A stretch of DNA of 64,000 nucleotides from Brachycybe producta (GCA_036925085.1 JAUPFP010000121.1:186001-250000); one strand, 5' to 3'. Numbered from the stretch's first letter, positions 1 to 10,914 are shown. Numbers and translations are program-made. Notes: generated by a model not told the origin, from the letters alone.

Positions 1-30
1 CCCATTTCGTGTTAAACGGGTTTCCACTGT
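1..30. mobile_element. End of a pogo-like MITE, cut by the window edge
   Basis: The right end, read on the minus strand, starts CAGTGGAAACCCGTTTAACA and continues CGAAA. The same palindromic 'cgtgttaaac' motif occurs near 17333-17476 and 32826-32876. CAGT-type termini are known for pogo/Tigger elements. Only one terminus is inside the window, so the assignment is by similarity to the other copies. Confidence 0.45.
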
Positions 31-146
31 TCTTTCATTAGTTCATACAGTTGCCTCTAAAAATTTGCACAATAAAAGTCTCATTTTATTTTTAAATCTA
101 TATCTTAAATAATAATATATATATTTTATTAATTGTTTATTTCCAG

Positions 147-1431
147 TTGGTTATGCTGATTTAGCGAAATACAATCTCGATATAGCCGAAGATTCTATTC
201 GAAGAGGGATTGCTGGAATAGCTGGTGTTTCGCCACTTCGTATCACCAACATGTTTGTATGTTTTTGTTTAATTCACTTCAGAGTACTTAAATTTTTTAA
301 TAAAATTTATTTTCCATTTCTCTCTTTTTTCAGATTGGAAGGTCGCAAGAAGATGAAGTCGACGTTTGGTTTGTTCTGTTAGAAAGACCAGACGTGACTG
401 GAAATGTTCCAAATCCACAACCGCAGATGTACATGGCTGACGCTTATCGTTTGCTGTATAATTTTATCGAGAACAGCGACGCCGTTATCATTATCGACAC
501 GGGATCGAAAGAGCAACAAGTTAAAAATTGCATTTTATGTTTGAAATAGAAACTCATCTCTTATTTTCAACTCTTTTATTCATGTTAGAAAGCGCATATT
601 AAACGTGCATCACTGGAGAAAACACGAGAAGCTCTGCATCCAAATACGAGGCATAAAAGTCTTCGTTACTTGAAAGCGGGCTACACGGCTGGTATTTATA
701 TTTATATAGTTGTTATCGAATACGGTCTTCCTAAACTAAATGGATAACTGGTGCAAAAAAAAAATGACGCGAACTCTTTTTAATACATCTTATGAAAGAA
801 TAGTAAACAAATTTCCAAAGATGATTTCTCATGATAATAATTTTTCAAGAATAATTAATAATAATTTTAAAAATAAAATAATAACTAAAAAATAAACTTT
901 TTATTAAAAAAAGAAATTTCTACGCCTTTTCAGATATAAACTACCATAAAAAGTTTATTTTCATTGATAATTAAGGCTAAATGTTTGCACTAAAATGCAC
1001 AAAATGCGTAATTGCAGTTATTAACACCTCTGTATAAATTCGTATGTAACTGATTTCTTAAAAAAACATTTTTGGCCAAGAAAAAAATTTCTAAAAGAGT
1101 TTCTTAAACGAAATTGTTTTGATTTTACTTTTTCTGACGACTGAAGCTATTGTTTCATATATTTAATTAATAGCACTTCTAAAAACAAATCACACCTTTC
1201 TGAAATTTTCATAAAAATGTGTGGCCTTATTGATAATTCGTCATTCTTTTTCTGCATCATTTCGAAAACTCAAAAAAAAAATAATATTGTATTCATTCTT
1301 TTATTGTTTAATTAGGTTCAATGGCTGGTTTGGGTTTTTCGATGGCAATATTGGGTACATGTGTCGGCGTTTTTGTTGGATTTTTGCTCTGGAAAAGAGG
1401 TACTGGTATTCCATACCACATTCACCACTAA
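147..1431 (+). CDS. Last four exons of an unidentified single-pass membrane protein gene (5' part outside window)
   Basis: Four exons join in one open frame: 147-256, 334-519, 589-691 and 1316-1431 (TAA at 1429-1431). Introns are 77, 69 and 624 bp. Acceptors follow pyrimidine tracts (ttccag, tttcag, gttag, attag). Donors are gtatgt, gttaaa (weak) and gtattt. Phases are 0, 0 and 1 and agree across all junctions, which no shadow ORF would achieve. The product part is about 170 residues. A mixed alpha/beta stretch (AEDSIRRGIAGIAGVSPLRI, then DEVDVWFVLLERP) is followed by a basic region with KAHIKRASLEKTREAL. The last exon encodes one hydrophobic helix (MAGLGFSMAILGTCVGVFVG, then FLLW), a KR stop-transfer pair and a 12-residue tail ending GIPYHIHH. 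This implies an extracellular or lumenal body with a very short cytoplasmic tail. The alpha/beta stretch could be a SEA-like juxtamembrane module, but that is a guess. I do not recognise the family and give no function. Confidence 0.8.
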
Positions 1432-2140
1432 CAGATCGTTCTACCTTTGAAAGGTTTACTAATTTTCATTTTGTTGCTTTGGATTGTGTTTTCATTGCGA
1501 ATGCTTTTTGTGGTTGTTGTTGTTGTTGTTCTTGGAACTTGTAAGTGTCAATGATTGCAATTTATTTATGATGGAGATGTTCTTCAATATTGGATTGTAT
1601 TGTTGGACATTGGATTGTACAAAAAGACGTTCTAATGAGACATTATGTGGCACAATTATTGAGATTTTCTTAATGTTGCTGGTTTATCACGTTCTGCTCG
1701 CGTTTGGCATGATAACAATCCAAACTCCAAAGTCTGTGAAAGACAAATTTCCCTTTATATGGATTGTTAGATGTCGATAAGCTTTAGTCATGTAATGAGA
1801 ACGATACCATCGTGGTTGTAACTTCTAGTCAAGCTTTTTGTAGCAGCTTCTGCCTACTAAAATGTTGTTTTGGCCATACACCACTTCAGTGGCTTTTAGA
1901 TGTATTATTAATTTTATTATACTTGTGGATTTGAGGTATTAATTAAAAGTTATTAGAAGTTTTTATATAACTCACAATCTAAACATTTTTAACATATATG
2001 TTCCTGATAGCTGTACTTTGTAGCAATCTGTGGCAAGTAATGGATGAACTACAGTAGGAATCGATAGTAAAATCTAGAAATGAGTTTATTTTCAACGTTT
2101 GCTGCTAGTTGTAGAGAACATTGCATTGTTAGATGACATC
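1432..2140. other. Downstream/3'UTR sequence of the membrane protein gene
   Basis: No further coding frame is visible after the TAA. The stretch is ordinary AT-rich sequence with a short GTT repeat at 1514-1529. AATAAA-like signals occur further on, near 2562, but there are too many in this AT-rich DNA to choose a cleavage site. Confidence 0.35.
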
Positions 2141-2149
2141 CCTACGAGT

Positions 2150-2440
2150 AATCTAAAATCATTTGTCCTAAAGGGTCATTTTGCTGTAAAAAATCGATGG
2201 GGCCTATTTTTCACAATTGCCCCTTTAGAGCAAATGATTTCATGGCAGTTGTAACTTTAGGGCAAATGTCCCTTTAATTAGGACACATTGTTTTAGAGCA
2301 AATGTCTCTTTATGGCAAAATTTTATAGAGCAAATATTCCTTTTGCTCAAATGGCTTTAGGGCAAATATTTCTTTAAGTAAAATGGTATTATGGCAAGTA
2401 ATTTTTAGGACAAATGACCACAGGACAAGTGTCACATCTG
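2150..2440. repeat. Degenerate tandem repeat with 'ttagggcaaatg' core
   Basis: About eight to ten imperfect units of roughly 25-30 bp repeat the core 'tta(g)ggcaaatgtcc(c)tttaa', for example near 2220, 2255, 2293, 2323 and 2350. The outer parts run inverted relative to each other: 'catttgtcctaaaggg' at the left and 'aggacaaatgacc' at the right. There is no coding sense. Confidence 0.6.
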
Positions 2441-2481
2441 AAATCCAAGTATAAGTAGTATAAGTAGACACTAGGTTCTCA

Positions 2482-2514
2482 AACTGATTGCAGGTGAACT
2501 GATTTGAATTGAAT
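2482..2514 (+). mobile_element. 3' tail of a non-LTR retrotransposon
   Basis: The segment 'ctgattgcaggtgaactg' followed by TTGAAT-type tail repeats matches the 3' end of the LINE fragment at 59640-59920 ('ctgattgcaggtgtactg' followed by 'ttgaattgaatt'). Short (TTGAAT)n tails are typical of some LINE clades. The left limit cannot be placed. Confidence 0.5.
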
Positions 2515-3142
2515 TAAAATATTTGCGTCATTTTATGTAGTATTTTTGTTTCTGAGCAAATAATAAAAGTAATATGAATGATCTTCACTGTGTTTTTAGG
2601 CATGCACAATGAATTACATCCAATTTGCCTATTTAATTACTATTACTTTATTTCTTGTAAATTTACTATATGGAAATTTCTCTTTGTCACATTTCTACAG
2701 TATGAGTGTATATTTGCTAAAAATTAAAACCATTTAAAATAATATATACAATGTTGCAAATATTTTCATAAATGATAAATTCCAAAAAGGAAAAAATGCG
2801 GAAATTCCAAATTGTTAATTAAGACATTCTTTTATATGGAACTTATAGGGTAGTATTCACAATGATTGCTAAGTCAAAGTCAATTTTTGATAGGAAGTTT
2901 CATGTAAAAGTTGATGAGTTTAGCTCTACCTTTGATTTTGTAATCATTAAGAGTACGACCCTTATAGTATCTATTGTAATTAATGAAAGAATACCTATTT
3001 AAATTATATATTAAGGGTTTACATTTTTTTCAGGGATGAGTGGTATTTAATTTTCAAAAAAGTTACAAAATAGTTTGTTTTTGTATTAAGTTATATCTTT
3101 CTGCAAATAACTGAATGACTGTAAAGACTGCAAGCAAACAAA

Positions 3143-3831
3143 TGACGTCAAATGATTGCCTAGTCACAAATTCAAGATTAAAACTTAGCACTTGAACTCT
3201 CGGAGCAGGGTTCCAACATGGAAAACCCCTGTTTGAGAGTATTCAATAAAATAAAGGTTTTTTTTTTTAGTAGGAACCCTGTTTAGAGGGTTCATGTGCC
3301 TAGGTTTCGTACTGAATATGGGCCTTAACCTTACATACTAATTTAGTTAATGACGTCATTCTTGTCACGAGCACGGTTATTTGAACGTACATGGCCCACG
3401 TCATACCCCAGTATTTTTTATTGTACAATCATTTTGATCATTTTTTATAATTTTATTAAATTTAACTTTTCATTGTGTTACACTATTATTGAATTTATTC
3501 TTTTAATTTTATACAAATGAAAATTTTTTTATTGTCTTCTAATAATTATTAATTTTATTATGAATATGTACGCATACATTTAATGTTAATGATCAGCAGA
3601 TTCTGATAATAATCGATTTATGTAGCAGTGTGACGTCACGTTAATACAAATCTATGGACATTTAACGTCATACCATCGAACAAATAGATGAATAATGAAA
3701 TACGCAATTTAATCATGTTTGTAATTTTTATCTGAAAATAGTTTTTTAATTCATTTTATTTACAAAAAAAAAATTATTTAAGGTAACGGGTGACATCACA
3801 TTATTGTTTCCTATGATAGTCCGTGACGTCA
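3143..3831. promoter_or_regulatory. Cluster of four perfect TGACGTCA (CRE-type) sites
   Basis: Perfect palindromic TGACGTCA occurs at 3143-3150, 3351-3358, 3631-3638 and 3824-3831, with near matches (acgtca, tgacatca, tgacgtaa) between them. CREB/ATF bZIP factors bind this octamer. Some MITEs elsewhere in the window also carry TGACGTCA, so this may be a transposon property rather than a host enhancer. Confidence 0.4.
3165..3330. mobile_element. Family H fold-back MITE
   Basis: The left arm contains 'aaaacttagcacttgaac'. The right arm runs toward 'gggcctta' with the complementary sense ('aggtttcg', 'gaatatgggcc'). Related copies lie at about 17936-18015, 30110-30180, 34403-34615 and 40372-40549. 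All share 'attcaagaagaaactt..cacttgaac' and a central 'accctgtt'. No TSD could be assigned. Confidence 0.5.
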
Positions 3832-4563
3832 TAAGATCTCATGCAGACGCTCAAGGTGACGTAATCTCTTGTCGTCTAATATGATAGTTTCGTTTATTGA
3901 CTACTAGGTGGCGATAAAGTCAAAAATTCTCGTTTTGGCGGGGAAAAAAGTCTTTGTCGGTTCAATGTTGCAATTTTCTCGTATTTTCTGCAAGTTACGC
4001 GTTTATTACGCGAAAAATTACGTTTATAACAAGTGAAACGAAGAAGGAACAAACCATATCTCGCTTTAATTTACCTCTGAAAACGATACCTTTACTTTAT
4101 ATTCGTTTGTTTTGGTTATATCTTTTTAAAATAGCACCAATGCTATATTTTTTTTTACCTCCGTTAACGATGATATTCTGAAGAAACGCATCACTATCGG
4201 TAATCAAGGTATGATGATAATTTTATAAGCCTAATTTTATCACTGTAATCCTGTTTTTATTGTGTTCGTAATATATACTACTAGTTACAGTAGTTAATTT
4301 TTCTTCTGAATGCACTCCTTGAAAGTTAAAGATGCCAGCAGGTGGCGTGACCACCATCTTTTGGCGCCTTTTTTTTTTGCAAAATATTTTTATGCTCCTC
4401 CCCTCCCCCCCCCCCCCCCTTTGCTGATTTTCAAACTATGATTATTCTTCTGTCTTTCAGGTTATTTTCACGTTGATATCTTTTAAAATAAACTTTTTTT
4501 AGACAGGCTTAAACATAAAAAGTTTATTTTGAAAGATATCAACGTGAAAATACCTTTAAATGA

Positions 4564-4635
4564 TTAAGCTACTCTTCTAGTTTCTAAAACACGTCCAAGT
4601 TTCTCTTTATTTTGCAACCTGAAATACAGAATTAA
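4564..4635. repeat. Left 72-bp direct repeat, bracketed by TTAA
   Basis: It starts TTAAGCTACTCTTCTAG and ends CTGAAATACAGAATTAA. It is identical base for base to 5538-5609. TTAA stands at both its ends (4564-4567 and 4632-4635). Confidence 0.9.
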
Positions 4636-5537
4636 GAGCCTAGATCCACGTCGTCCATCTTGTTGTTTTGAGCAGACGACAACGAGACAAATGAGTGTTC
4701 TTATATGGTGTTACTAAAACTGAAAGAAATCGCCTCACAATCGCTCAATTAAAACGCAGTAAAGCGCAAAATGCAATAAAAAGTATTGTTCTTTCAGTGC
4801 TCGCTTTATATAAATTTTGAAAAAGGTCCTTCTATTTTTAAACAAGGTTCAAAGTCGTTCGTTTTATTAAATCCATGTTAAACCCCATTGGCCCCAAAAC
4901 CGTCCCACAGACATTTGAAAAACTCTCCTTAAAAACGATTTAGAACAATAACAAAATAATTAGCACATATATTCATGTATTGGCTTCACGATGTTTCGTT
5001 TTTATAAATTTTGAAAAGGTCCTTCTATTTTTTAATAACGTTTAAAATAGTACGTTTTTTAACTCCATGTTAAGTCCCATAGGACTAAAACACCGTCCAA
5101 CAAAAGTTAAGAGAGCTCATTAAAAATGATTTAGAGCAATCAGAAAAATTAGCACGTACTTACACGTGTTTATTGCCTTCAGGATTATTCTATTTTCTAA
5201 ATTTTAAAAGGGCTTTCTATTTTTAAATAACATTTAAAATCTTACGTTTTTTTTAACTCCATGTTACGTCCCATAGGAGCAAAAAACCGTCACCCAAACA
5301 TTTGAAGAACTCCCGTTAAAACAACTCAGAACAATAACAAAATAATTATTACGTGCATTAATCTACTGGCTTCACAATGTTTTCTTTTTATAAGATTAGC
5401 ACGCGAAATTATTTTTCCATTAATTATTATGTGACTTCAAACCGGGAGAAAAAACGTTAAAAAACCGTTTTTCAATCAACAACGATCGCAGCGCCTACAT
5501 TCGGAGAAATTTTGAACTAAACGATGTATCTAGCCTC
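4636..5537. mobile_element. 902-bp TTAA-flanked element with internal ~194-bp tandem repeats
   Basis: The ends form imperfect inverted repeats immediately inside TTAA: GAGCCTAGATCCACGTCGT on the left and, as reverse complement of the right end, GAGGCTAGATACATCGTTT. TTAA targets with TTAA duplications are known for piggyBac and Kolobok-type transposons. No coding frame is present, so it would be non-autonomous. The interior holds three tandem repeats. The flanking 72-bp direct repeats are far longer than any normal TSD for such elements. Confidence 0.65.
4809..5393. repeat. Three tandem ~194-bp repeats inside the TTAA element
   Basis: Units begin at about 4809, 5004 and 5198. Each has, in order, 'aaattttgaaaaggtccttc', 'taactccatgttaa.tccca', 'ccgtc..acaaacattt', 'agaacaataacaaaataatt' and a 'ttcacgatgtt'-like end. 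Copies differ by many substitutions, so the array is old or under little homogenisation. Confidence 0.8.
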
Positions 5538-5609
5538 TTAAGCTACTCTTCTAGTTTCTAAAACACGTCCAAGTTTCTCTTTATTTTGCAACCTGAAATA
5601 CAGAATTAA
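5538..5609. repeat. Right 72-bp direct repeat, bracketed by TTAA
   Basis: It is identical to 4564-4635 over all 72 positions, with TTAA at 5538-5541 and 5606-5609. The family C sequence continues uninterrupted after it. Confidence 0.9.
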
Positions 5610-6286
5610 CTTATTCAGAGACTAAGAAAGGTATTTACACTTTTGAAACCCATCTTTTAAAATAAAATTGTTTTTGGTCAGAAAAAAAAAAGGGTTTCTG
5701 TTATTTCATAATTAATTGTACTTTTGTTTATACGAAATATATTTTTATTTGCATAAAATGAACAATATCTTCAAACAATTTTTCATATTTTCTGAATTTT
5801 CATTTGCATAAAAATTTTCACTTTACTTTCAATTAGACTGAACAAAGTTTTAATATTTTTTGTCACAAATAGAATTAAAGAAATTTAATTTAAAGGTGTA
5901 AGTAGTCTGTTGTTCATAGTTGGATCGATAGATGGCGCTGTGTATATATAACGTTGTGTTTGTTTATCCACAAGCCCTTATCAGTTCTCCGTCCAGTACT
6001 TTATAAAGAAGCAGACAGGACAGGCGAATGATAAGGAGACGTGAAAAACAGGGGTTTATTTCGTTAAAAGAAATATCTTCATCAGTCATTTGTCTTCATT
6101 TTTCTTCCTTTTGTGAAATCCTAGCAAAAGACTTCTTCATCAGTCCATTTATTTACTAGAAAAGAAAAGAAAATCATTATTATAAATCAGTTGAATGAAT
6201 CCTTCCCTACAGAGAAAAAAAAATTCTTTTTTAGGCGCGAATCTATAAGATTGAGGTCCTTAGCTAATTATTATAAACAAAAGAAA

Positions 6287-6553
6287 TTAAAAAGTTCATT
6301 TAAAATTAGAACAGTAAAGAAATACAATAAGAATATTTTCATGGCAAAAATATCTTAAAATACATTTTATGGGTGTTTGAAAAAGTGGAAAAATTAGTAT
6401 TTTTTGACGACTTTGAGACGATTTTCAGAAATTAGTCGTCAAAAAATGTGAATTTTACACTTTTTCAAACAGCCATAAATAGTTTATTTTCAATAAATTA
6501 TTATTATTGTATTTGTTTATTAAACTAATTTTTTAAATGAACTTTGAATTTCT
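6287..6553. mobile_element. Fold-back element with nested hairpin
   Basis: The inner arms are 'tttgaaaaagtggaaaaatt' with 'ttttgacgac' at about 6376-6420, against 'gtcgtcaaaaaatgtgaatt' with 'acactttttcaaac' at about 6438-6470. The outer arms, 'agttcatttaaaattaga' (6293) and 'taattttttaaatgaact' (6527), also pair. The whole is a single inverted repeat of about 265 bp. Confidence 0.6.
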
Positions 6554-7859
6554 TTTAAAAGTTGCTTCTAAAAATGCATTGGGCATTTTCTCGATGGCAT
6601 GCTTAGTTTGAGGGCCGCGCGGCTTGCTGCACACGGACCACTTTGTGGTGCTTCATACGGATCACCATTGAAAATAATTGCGAGCTATTGTTATGACCTT
6701 TATCAGCCATGACGTAACACCCTCGCATCGCCTTTGCGTTACAAATAAAAAATGCCGTGGCGGTGGCTCGTGTGAACATTCCATATTAATCAATGTTGTC
6801 CTAAAAGGACCACTTGGCACTTTACGTAGCTGAATCCATCCACAAACTGGACCAGTTTGAAAGCGCTACTTAAAGTGGTCGTCGACCTCAAAAGGGAGTG
6901 AAGTAACCGTGAGTCACACAAATAACCGATGTATCGATACATCGTAGAAGCTTCTTGAAAGCTATATTGTAGACATACTAGTAATTTATCTTCGTAGTTT
7001 TCCTTTGGGATCAACTTTGAGAGAAATTTTTCCCTCCTCCCCTCCGCTTCCTCCCCCCCCCACACACACACACAGCCACACATTCATTTTTCTTTGTGTT
7101 TTTGTATGTGTGCTGATAAAACATCCCCAGGAATGAGGAATGAGAAAGTGAGTCTGGAGAGGAAATGATTCATTATTTCTGATGGCATAATGATGTTGTA
7201 GGCCTATACTTAAAAGTTGGTTGGTGGCTTCATTGTTCAAAATGAAGAGGGATGATGAAAAACGAAGAAGCACACTTGAGAATATATATATATGCATTTT
7301 ACAGCCAAGTTGGATTGAAAAAGAAGAAAGAAAAAAAAATCAGTTATTATCGCACTATGACTAGACAATGTGCAAACAAAAACCAATTAGGTAATAAATC
7401 TGCGCAATTGCTTAGCGTTTTAGACAATGTGAAGAATGTCTAAAAAGCTAAAACAACAAGTCAGTTTACATATTATCTGAAATGGCTTGTAGTTTAGAGA
7501 CACATTGGTTAAAACGCTATTATTTGTGTAGATTAACTAGCGAATTGGTGGTTCAGGTAGTATGTCGAATGACTGAATTGAATGACAGAACAGAGAGTGA
7601 GAGAGAGGCTGAGAATGAAGCTGAATTGGCGGCACACACGAGACGTAAGATCCATGTGAGAGAACCTGAGAGGACGCATCATTCATACAAGTGCAACAGA
7701 ACGGTTGAGATGGATGACAGGACTGTAATTAGGTCCAGTTACCGGGTAGTTAGTTAGCCTATTTAATAAAAGAAAAAGAAAACATTCAAAACATCAGAAA
7801 TATTAGTAAAAAAAAATTAAAATCCAAAAAAACCCTCTACGTTCAGTCCCACGTTTCAC

Positions 7860-8190
7860 CCCTTAAGATGGCTTATGAAATTGTTTTAGAAACTAGAAGG
7901 GTAGCTCAATAAAGTTATAATATTTTCAAGTTGATATATTTTATAATAAACATTTTTAAGACAAAAATTTAAAAAAAAAATATTGTCTGCTTCAAGTAGG
8001 GTCATTTTCAAAACTCACATAAAAAGCTCAGTTTGAAAGATTTCAACATGAAAATACAATTAAGTGATTGAATTAACCTTCTAGTTTATAAAACAAATTC
8101 AAGTTTGTCTTTATTTTTGCACCTAAAAGACAGAATATTCAAGACTTTGTTGAGAAGGGCATTTACACTTTAAAAACCAAATTAAATGCA
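7860..8190. mobile_element. Family C fold-back element
   Basis: The left arm has 'ttttagaaactagaaggg' and 'tagctcaataaag'. The right arm has 'aagtgattgaattaacct' and 'tctagtttataaaac', followed by the 'gacagaatattcaagact' outer part. The centre carries 'ttgtctgcttcaagtaggg'. It is diverged from the 46.9 and 50.3 kb copies. Confidence 0.65.
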
Positions 8191-8404
8191 ACCCTTTATT
8201 TTATTCTATCTGAAAATTATATTCATTTCACTTCGTATTTGCCAATACCAATATTAGAATTGAGCCTCAGAATTTAAATTTATCGACATTTTATTGGTTT
8301 ACCTAAATTATTTTCCAATATTTTCAAAATATTATTTTTCTTAAAAAATATTCAATTACACGTTACGTATGTCTATTACACATTTCCGCCTTGTTTTAGG
8401 ACGC

Positions 8405-8655
8405 TTCGCACCTCGGCAAGCAGCGTGGCATAACTCAAAAAGCCACTTTTTTGGGGGGAAAATGAGTTTAGAGATCCATGGCTTACTTTGCTAAGCTTTT
8501 CAAGTGCAAAACCGGTTTTAACTATTCACAATATCGGTTTATTTGGCTCCATTACAATAGATTGAGATAGAAGAATAAAATGCAACTTTAAACTCATTTT
8601 CCCTCCAAAAAAAGTGTTTTTTTTTAGTTGTGCTACTCTTCTAGCCGAGGTGCGA
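8405..8655. mobile_element. Fold-back MITE with TCGCACCTCGGC-like ends
   Basis: The left end is 'tcgcacctcggcaag'. The right end reads, reverse-complemented, 'tcgcacctcggctag'. The inner arms 'ggggggaaaatgagttta' and 'taaactcattttccctcc' also pair. It is present once. Confidence 0.6.
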
Positions 8656-9213
8656 CATTTTCATTCATACTCTTACAAATAATTATGACACAATGTTATT
8701 TGGATGTTCAACCGTTGGCACTCGAGCCACTAATACTTTTTCGCAAACAGATTCATAAGGGTAATATTTAACAATGGAAGTGACTAGCGGAAGATTTTGT
8801 GCATAAAAATCAAATTATTTTCTGGAGCTCCTAATTTTAAAATGCATTACTTCAGCAGTTCAGCTTCTGGCTTTTGACAATGCATTTTGCATTCTGCAAT
8901 TGGGCTTTTTTCCCCCCTTAGTCATAGGCCTTTTTTTTGGCTGCTTGTAGAGTAATTTTTCAAATTCAAATACAACATTATTAAATGGTTAAAGACAAGA
9001 AGGTACAAAGGACCCTTTTCTTTTTCTCAGAGAGGAGGAATGTGTTAGAAGAAAAGCCGTTTCATCCAGGGACTTAGGGTGGTTTCGATTGAAACACTCT
9101 CCCCCCCCCCCCAAAATGTGCCTTTTATTGATTATTCGAAGAGGAAACAAAAGAGAAAAAACTCGTTATATTAAAAATGGCATCTCTAAACACATGTGTT
9201 TTAATTTCCTTTT

Positions 9214-9219
<6 letters not shown>

Positions 9220-9295
<76 letters not shown>
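9220..9295. repeat. (TA)n microsatellite
   Basis: About 38 uninterrupted AT dinucleotides. The apparent YIYI reading frames over it are artefacts. Confidence 0.95.
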
Positions 9296-9296
<1 letters not shown>

Positions 9297-9631
9297 CCTA
9301 AACAATAAATTGCGAAACATGGTTTTTGTTTTACATCTAATTAAAAAAAACGGTTGCTAAATGAATTGAAGTGTAGACTTTAGAACTAAAGAGGTGAACA
9401 TATATAAATTCACTGAAGTATATACATGTATTTCTTTTCATAAAAAAACAATGGTGATAAATTGTGGTAACAAAAAAATTACTTAAATTTAGAATTTTTT
9501 AAAAAAATGGAAATGAACCATTTTTCAGTTGTTTTTTTCTTCACAGGTTTCAAAAATAATGAAAATTGATTATATAACCGTAAGAAGATAACGGCTGAAA
9601 CTGTTTAATAATTAGAACCAAAATTTTCTTT

Positions 9632-9770
9632 ATACAGGTTAGGTAAAAGCGATGCATTCTGGGAAGAAATAATCGTCCATGTTCGTTTACTAAGTTGTAA
9701 TTGCTTACGACTAAACAAACGAACATGTCCGAACATTTTCTCAGAATGCACCGCTTTTACTTATCCTACA
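9632..9770. mobile_element. Family E fold-back MITE
   Basis: The left arm 'ggtaaaagcgatgcattc' with 'tgggaa' pairs with the right arm 'ttctcagaatgcaccgct' with 'tttac'. The inner arms 'ccatgttcgttta' and 'taaacaaacgaacatg' also pair. It abuts the family D copy that follows. Confidence 0.6.
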
Positions 9771-9774
9771 AGAT

Positions 9775-10000
9775 AGATTTATAGAAGTAAATCAACTGAG
9801 AGCGCTTCCTATGAAGCATTTCGTGTCATAGCTGAGTGTGGCCAATAGATGGCGCACACTGTACTTAGTACTTCTGTTACAATTCGATTCAATGAACATA
9901 CAAAAAATGGAATGATATTTTAAGCAAGATGCCTTCTTTCCAGCTTCAAAAAGCAGACGATTTTTCACTTTTGACATTTTACTTACCTGTATAAAGCGAA
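9775..10000 (+). mobile_element. Family D MITE with 'ccaatagatggcgc' core
   Basis: Ends resemble inverted 'aaatttataaaggtaaa(g)caact'. The internal landmarks are 'gagtgtggccaatagatggcg' (about 9833-9853), 'tgtacttagtact', and 'cttcaaaaagcagacgatt' near the right end. At least six other copies or fragments are in the window (15.3, 15.6-16.1, 44.7, 57.3, 57.6, 58.0 kb). Confidence 0.65.
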
Positions 10001-10533
10001 CTATGATAGGAATAGAACACAATGAGCGCCATCTTGTGGTCTAATTTTATTTTGCACTGAAGATTGACCCTGGAACATTTATGTTCAAATGGTGTAGACA
10101 TTCTTTTGCCATCTTTTATTTAGTATGTTTTATTACTTTGTATTTATGATGTTGAATACCCATTTTTGCATTGGCTAGAGGGCGCTCGATTTCATATTAT
10201 TATTAGTTCAATCAAGCGGGCCAATTTTTTTTTGTTAAATAATTTATTTAAAAATTTTACTAAATTATTTTAAAACTTCTATAAGTTTAAAAAAAAATTA
10301 GTAAAATATATAAACTACATAAGCAGCTTTTAATTAAGCTACTTATGAAGTTTATTTGTTGTAGTAAAATCAACAATTCATTAATTCTACAAATAACTAA
10401 AGAAGCGACTATCGACGCTTCTTGATATATTTTAATTATGAACTTTTAAAAAAAACCCGAATAATTAAAATTTAAAGTAAAATATTTTAAGCTTCGTTTT
10501 ATCTTAATCATCATTTTAGACTACGAAGGGTTA

Positions 10534-10714
10534 GGCCCTTGACACACAGACCACATTTGGTGGTCGATTTCGACTGCAAAATAATGAAGTTTAATTGTAT
10601 TTTGTGTGCCAAGGTTCGCGGCTTCTTTCTATAAAAATACACCACAGCTCAGCCACGTGCGACAATATTTTGCAGTCGAAATCGACCACCAAAAGTGGTC
10701 TGTGTGCCAAATGC
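10534..10714. mobile_element. Family G fold-back MITE
   Basis: The arms are 'ggtggtcgatttcgactgca' with 'aaat' on the left and 'attttgcagtcgaaatcg' with 'accacc' on the right, with outer ends 'ggcccttgacacacagacca' and 'tggtctgtgtgccaaatgcc'. Related copies lie at 18024-18172, 42725-42862 and 43912-44090, with fragments at 60125-60250 and 60940-61005. Confidence 0.7.
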
Positions 10715-10785
10715 CTCGTATTATGATTTTTTCCCCCTCCCTTCTCCACATTTTGTTTGTGTTTGTTTTGAGTAATTTACATTAA

Positions 10786-10913
<128 letters not shown>

Positions 10914-10914
10914 T

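Larger units (their letters stand above)
4441..5665. mobile_element. Family C fold-back element, split by the 4636-5537 insertion
   Basis: The palindromic core at 4456-4558 has 'acgttgatatctttt' and 'aaagatatcaacgtgaaaat' arms that would pair. The outer part ('ctactcttctagtttctaaa', 'ctctttattttgcaacctga') appears before the insertion at 4564-4635 and again after it at 5538-5609, then continues to the usual 'tttacacttt' end at about 5665. Family C is the commonest repeat in this window. Confidence 0.7.

Noticed and set aside
4564-5609. The 72-bp direct repeats as long terminal repeats of a retroelement
   Set aside because: They lack TG...CA ends, primer-binding site and polypurine tract. They are plain family C sequence continuing on both sides, and the element between has its own inverted ends.
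7482-7757. 91-residue open frame on the + strand
   Set aside because: No domain, no splice context, and its middle is a GA-rich stretch giving Glu/Arg repeats.
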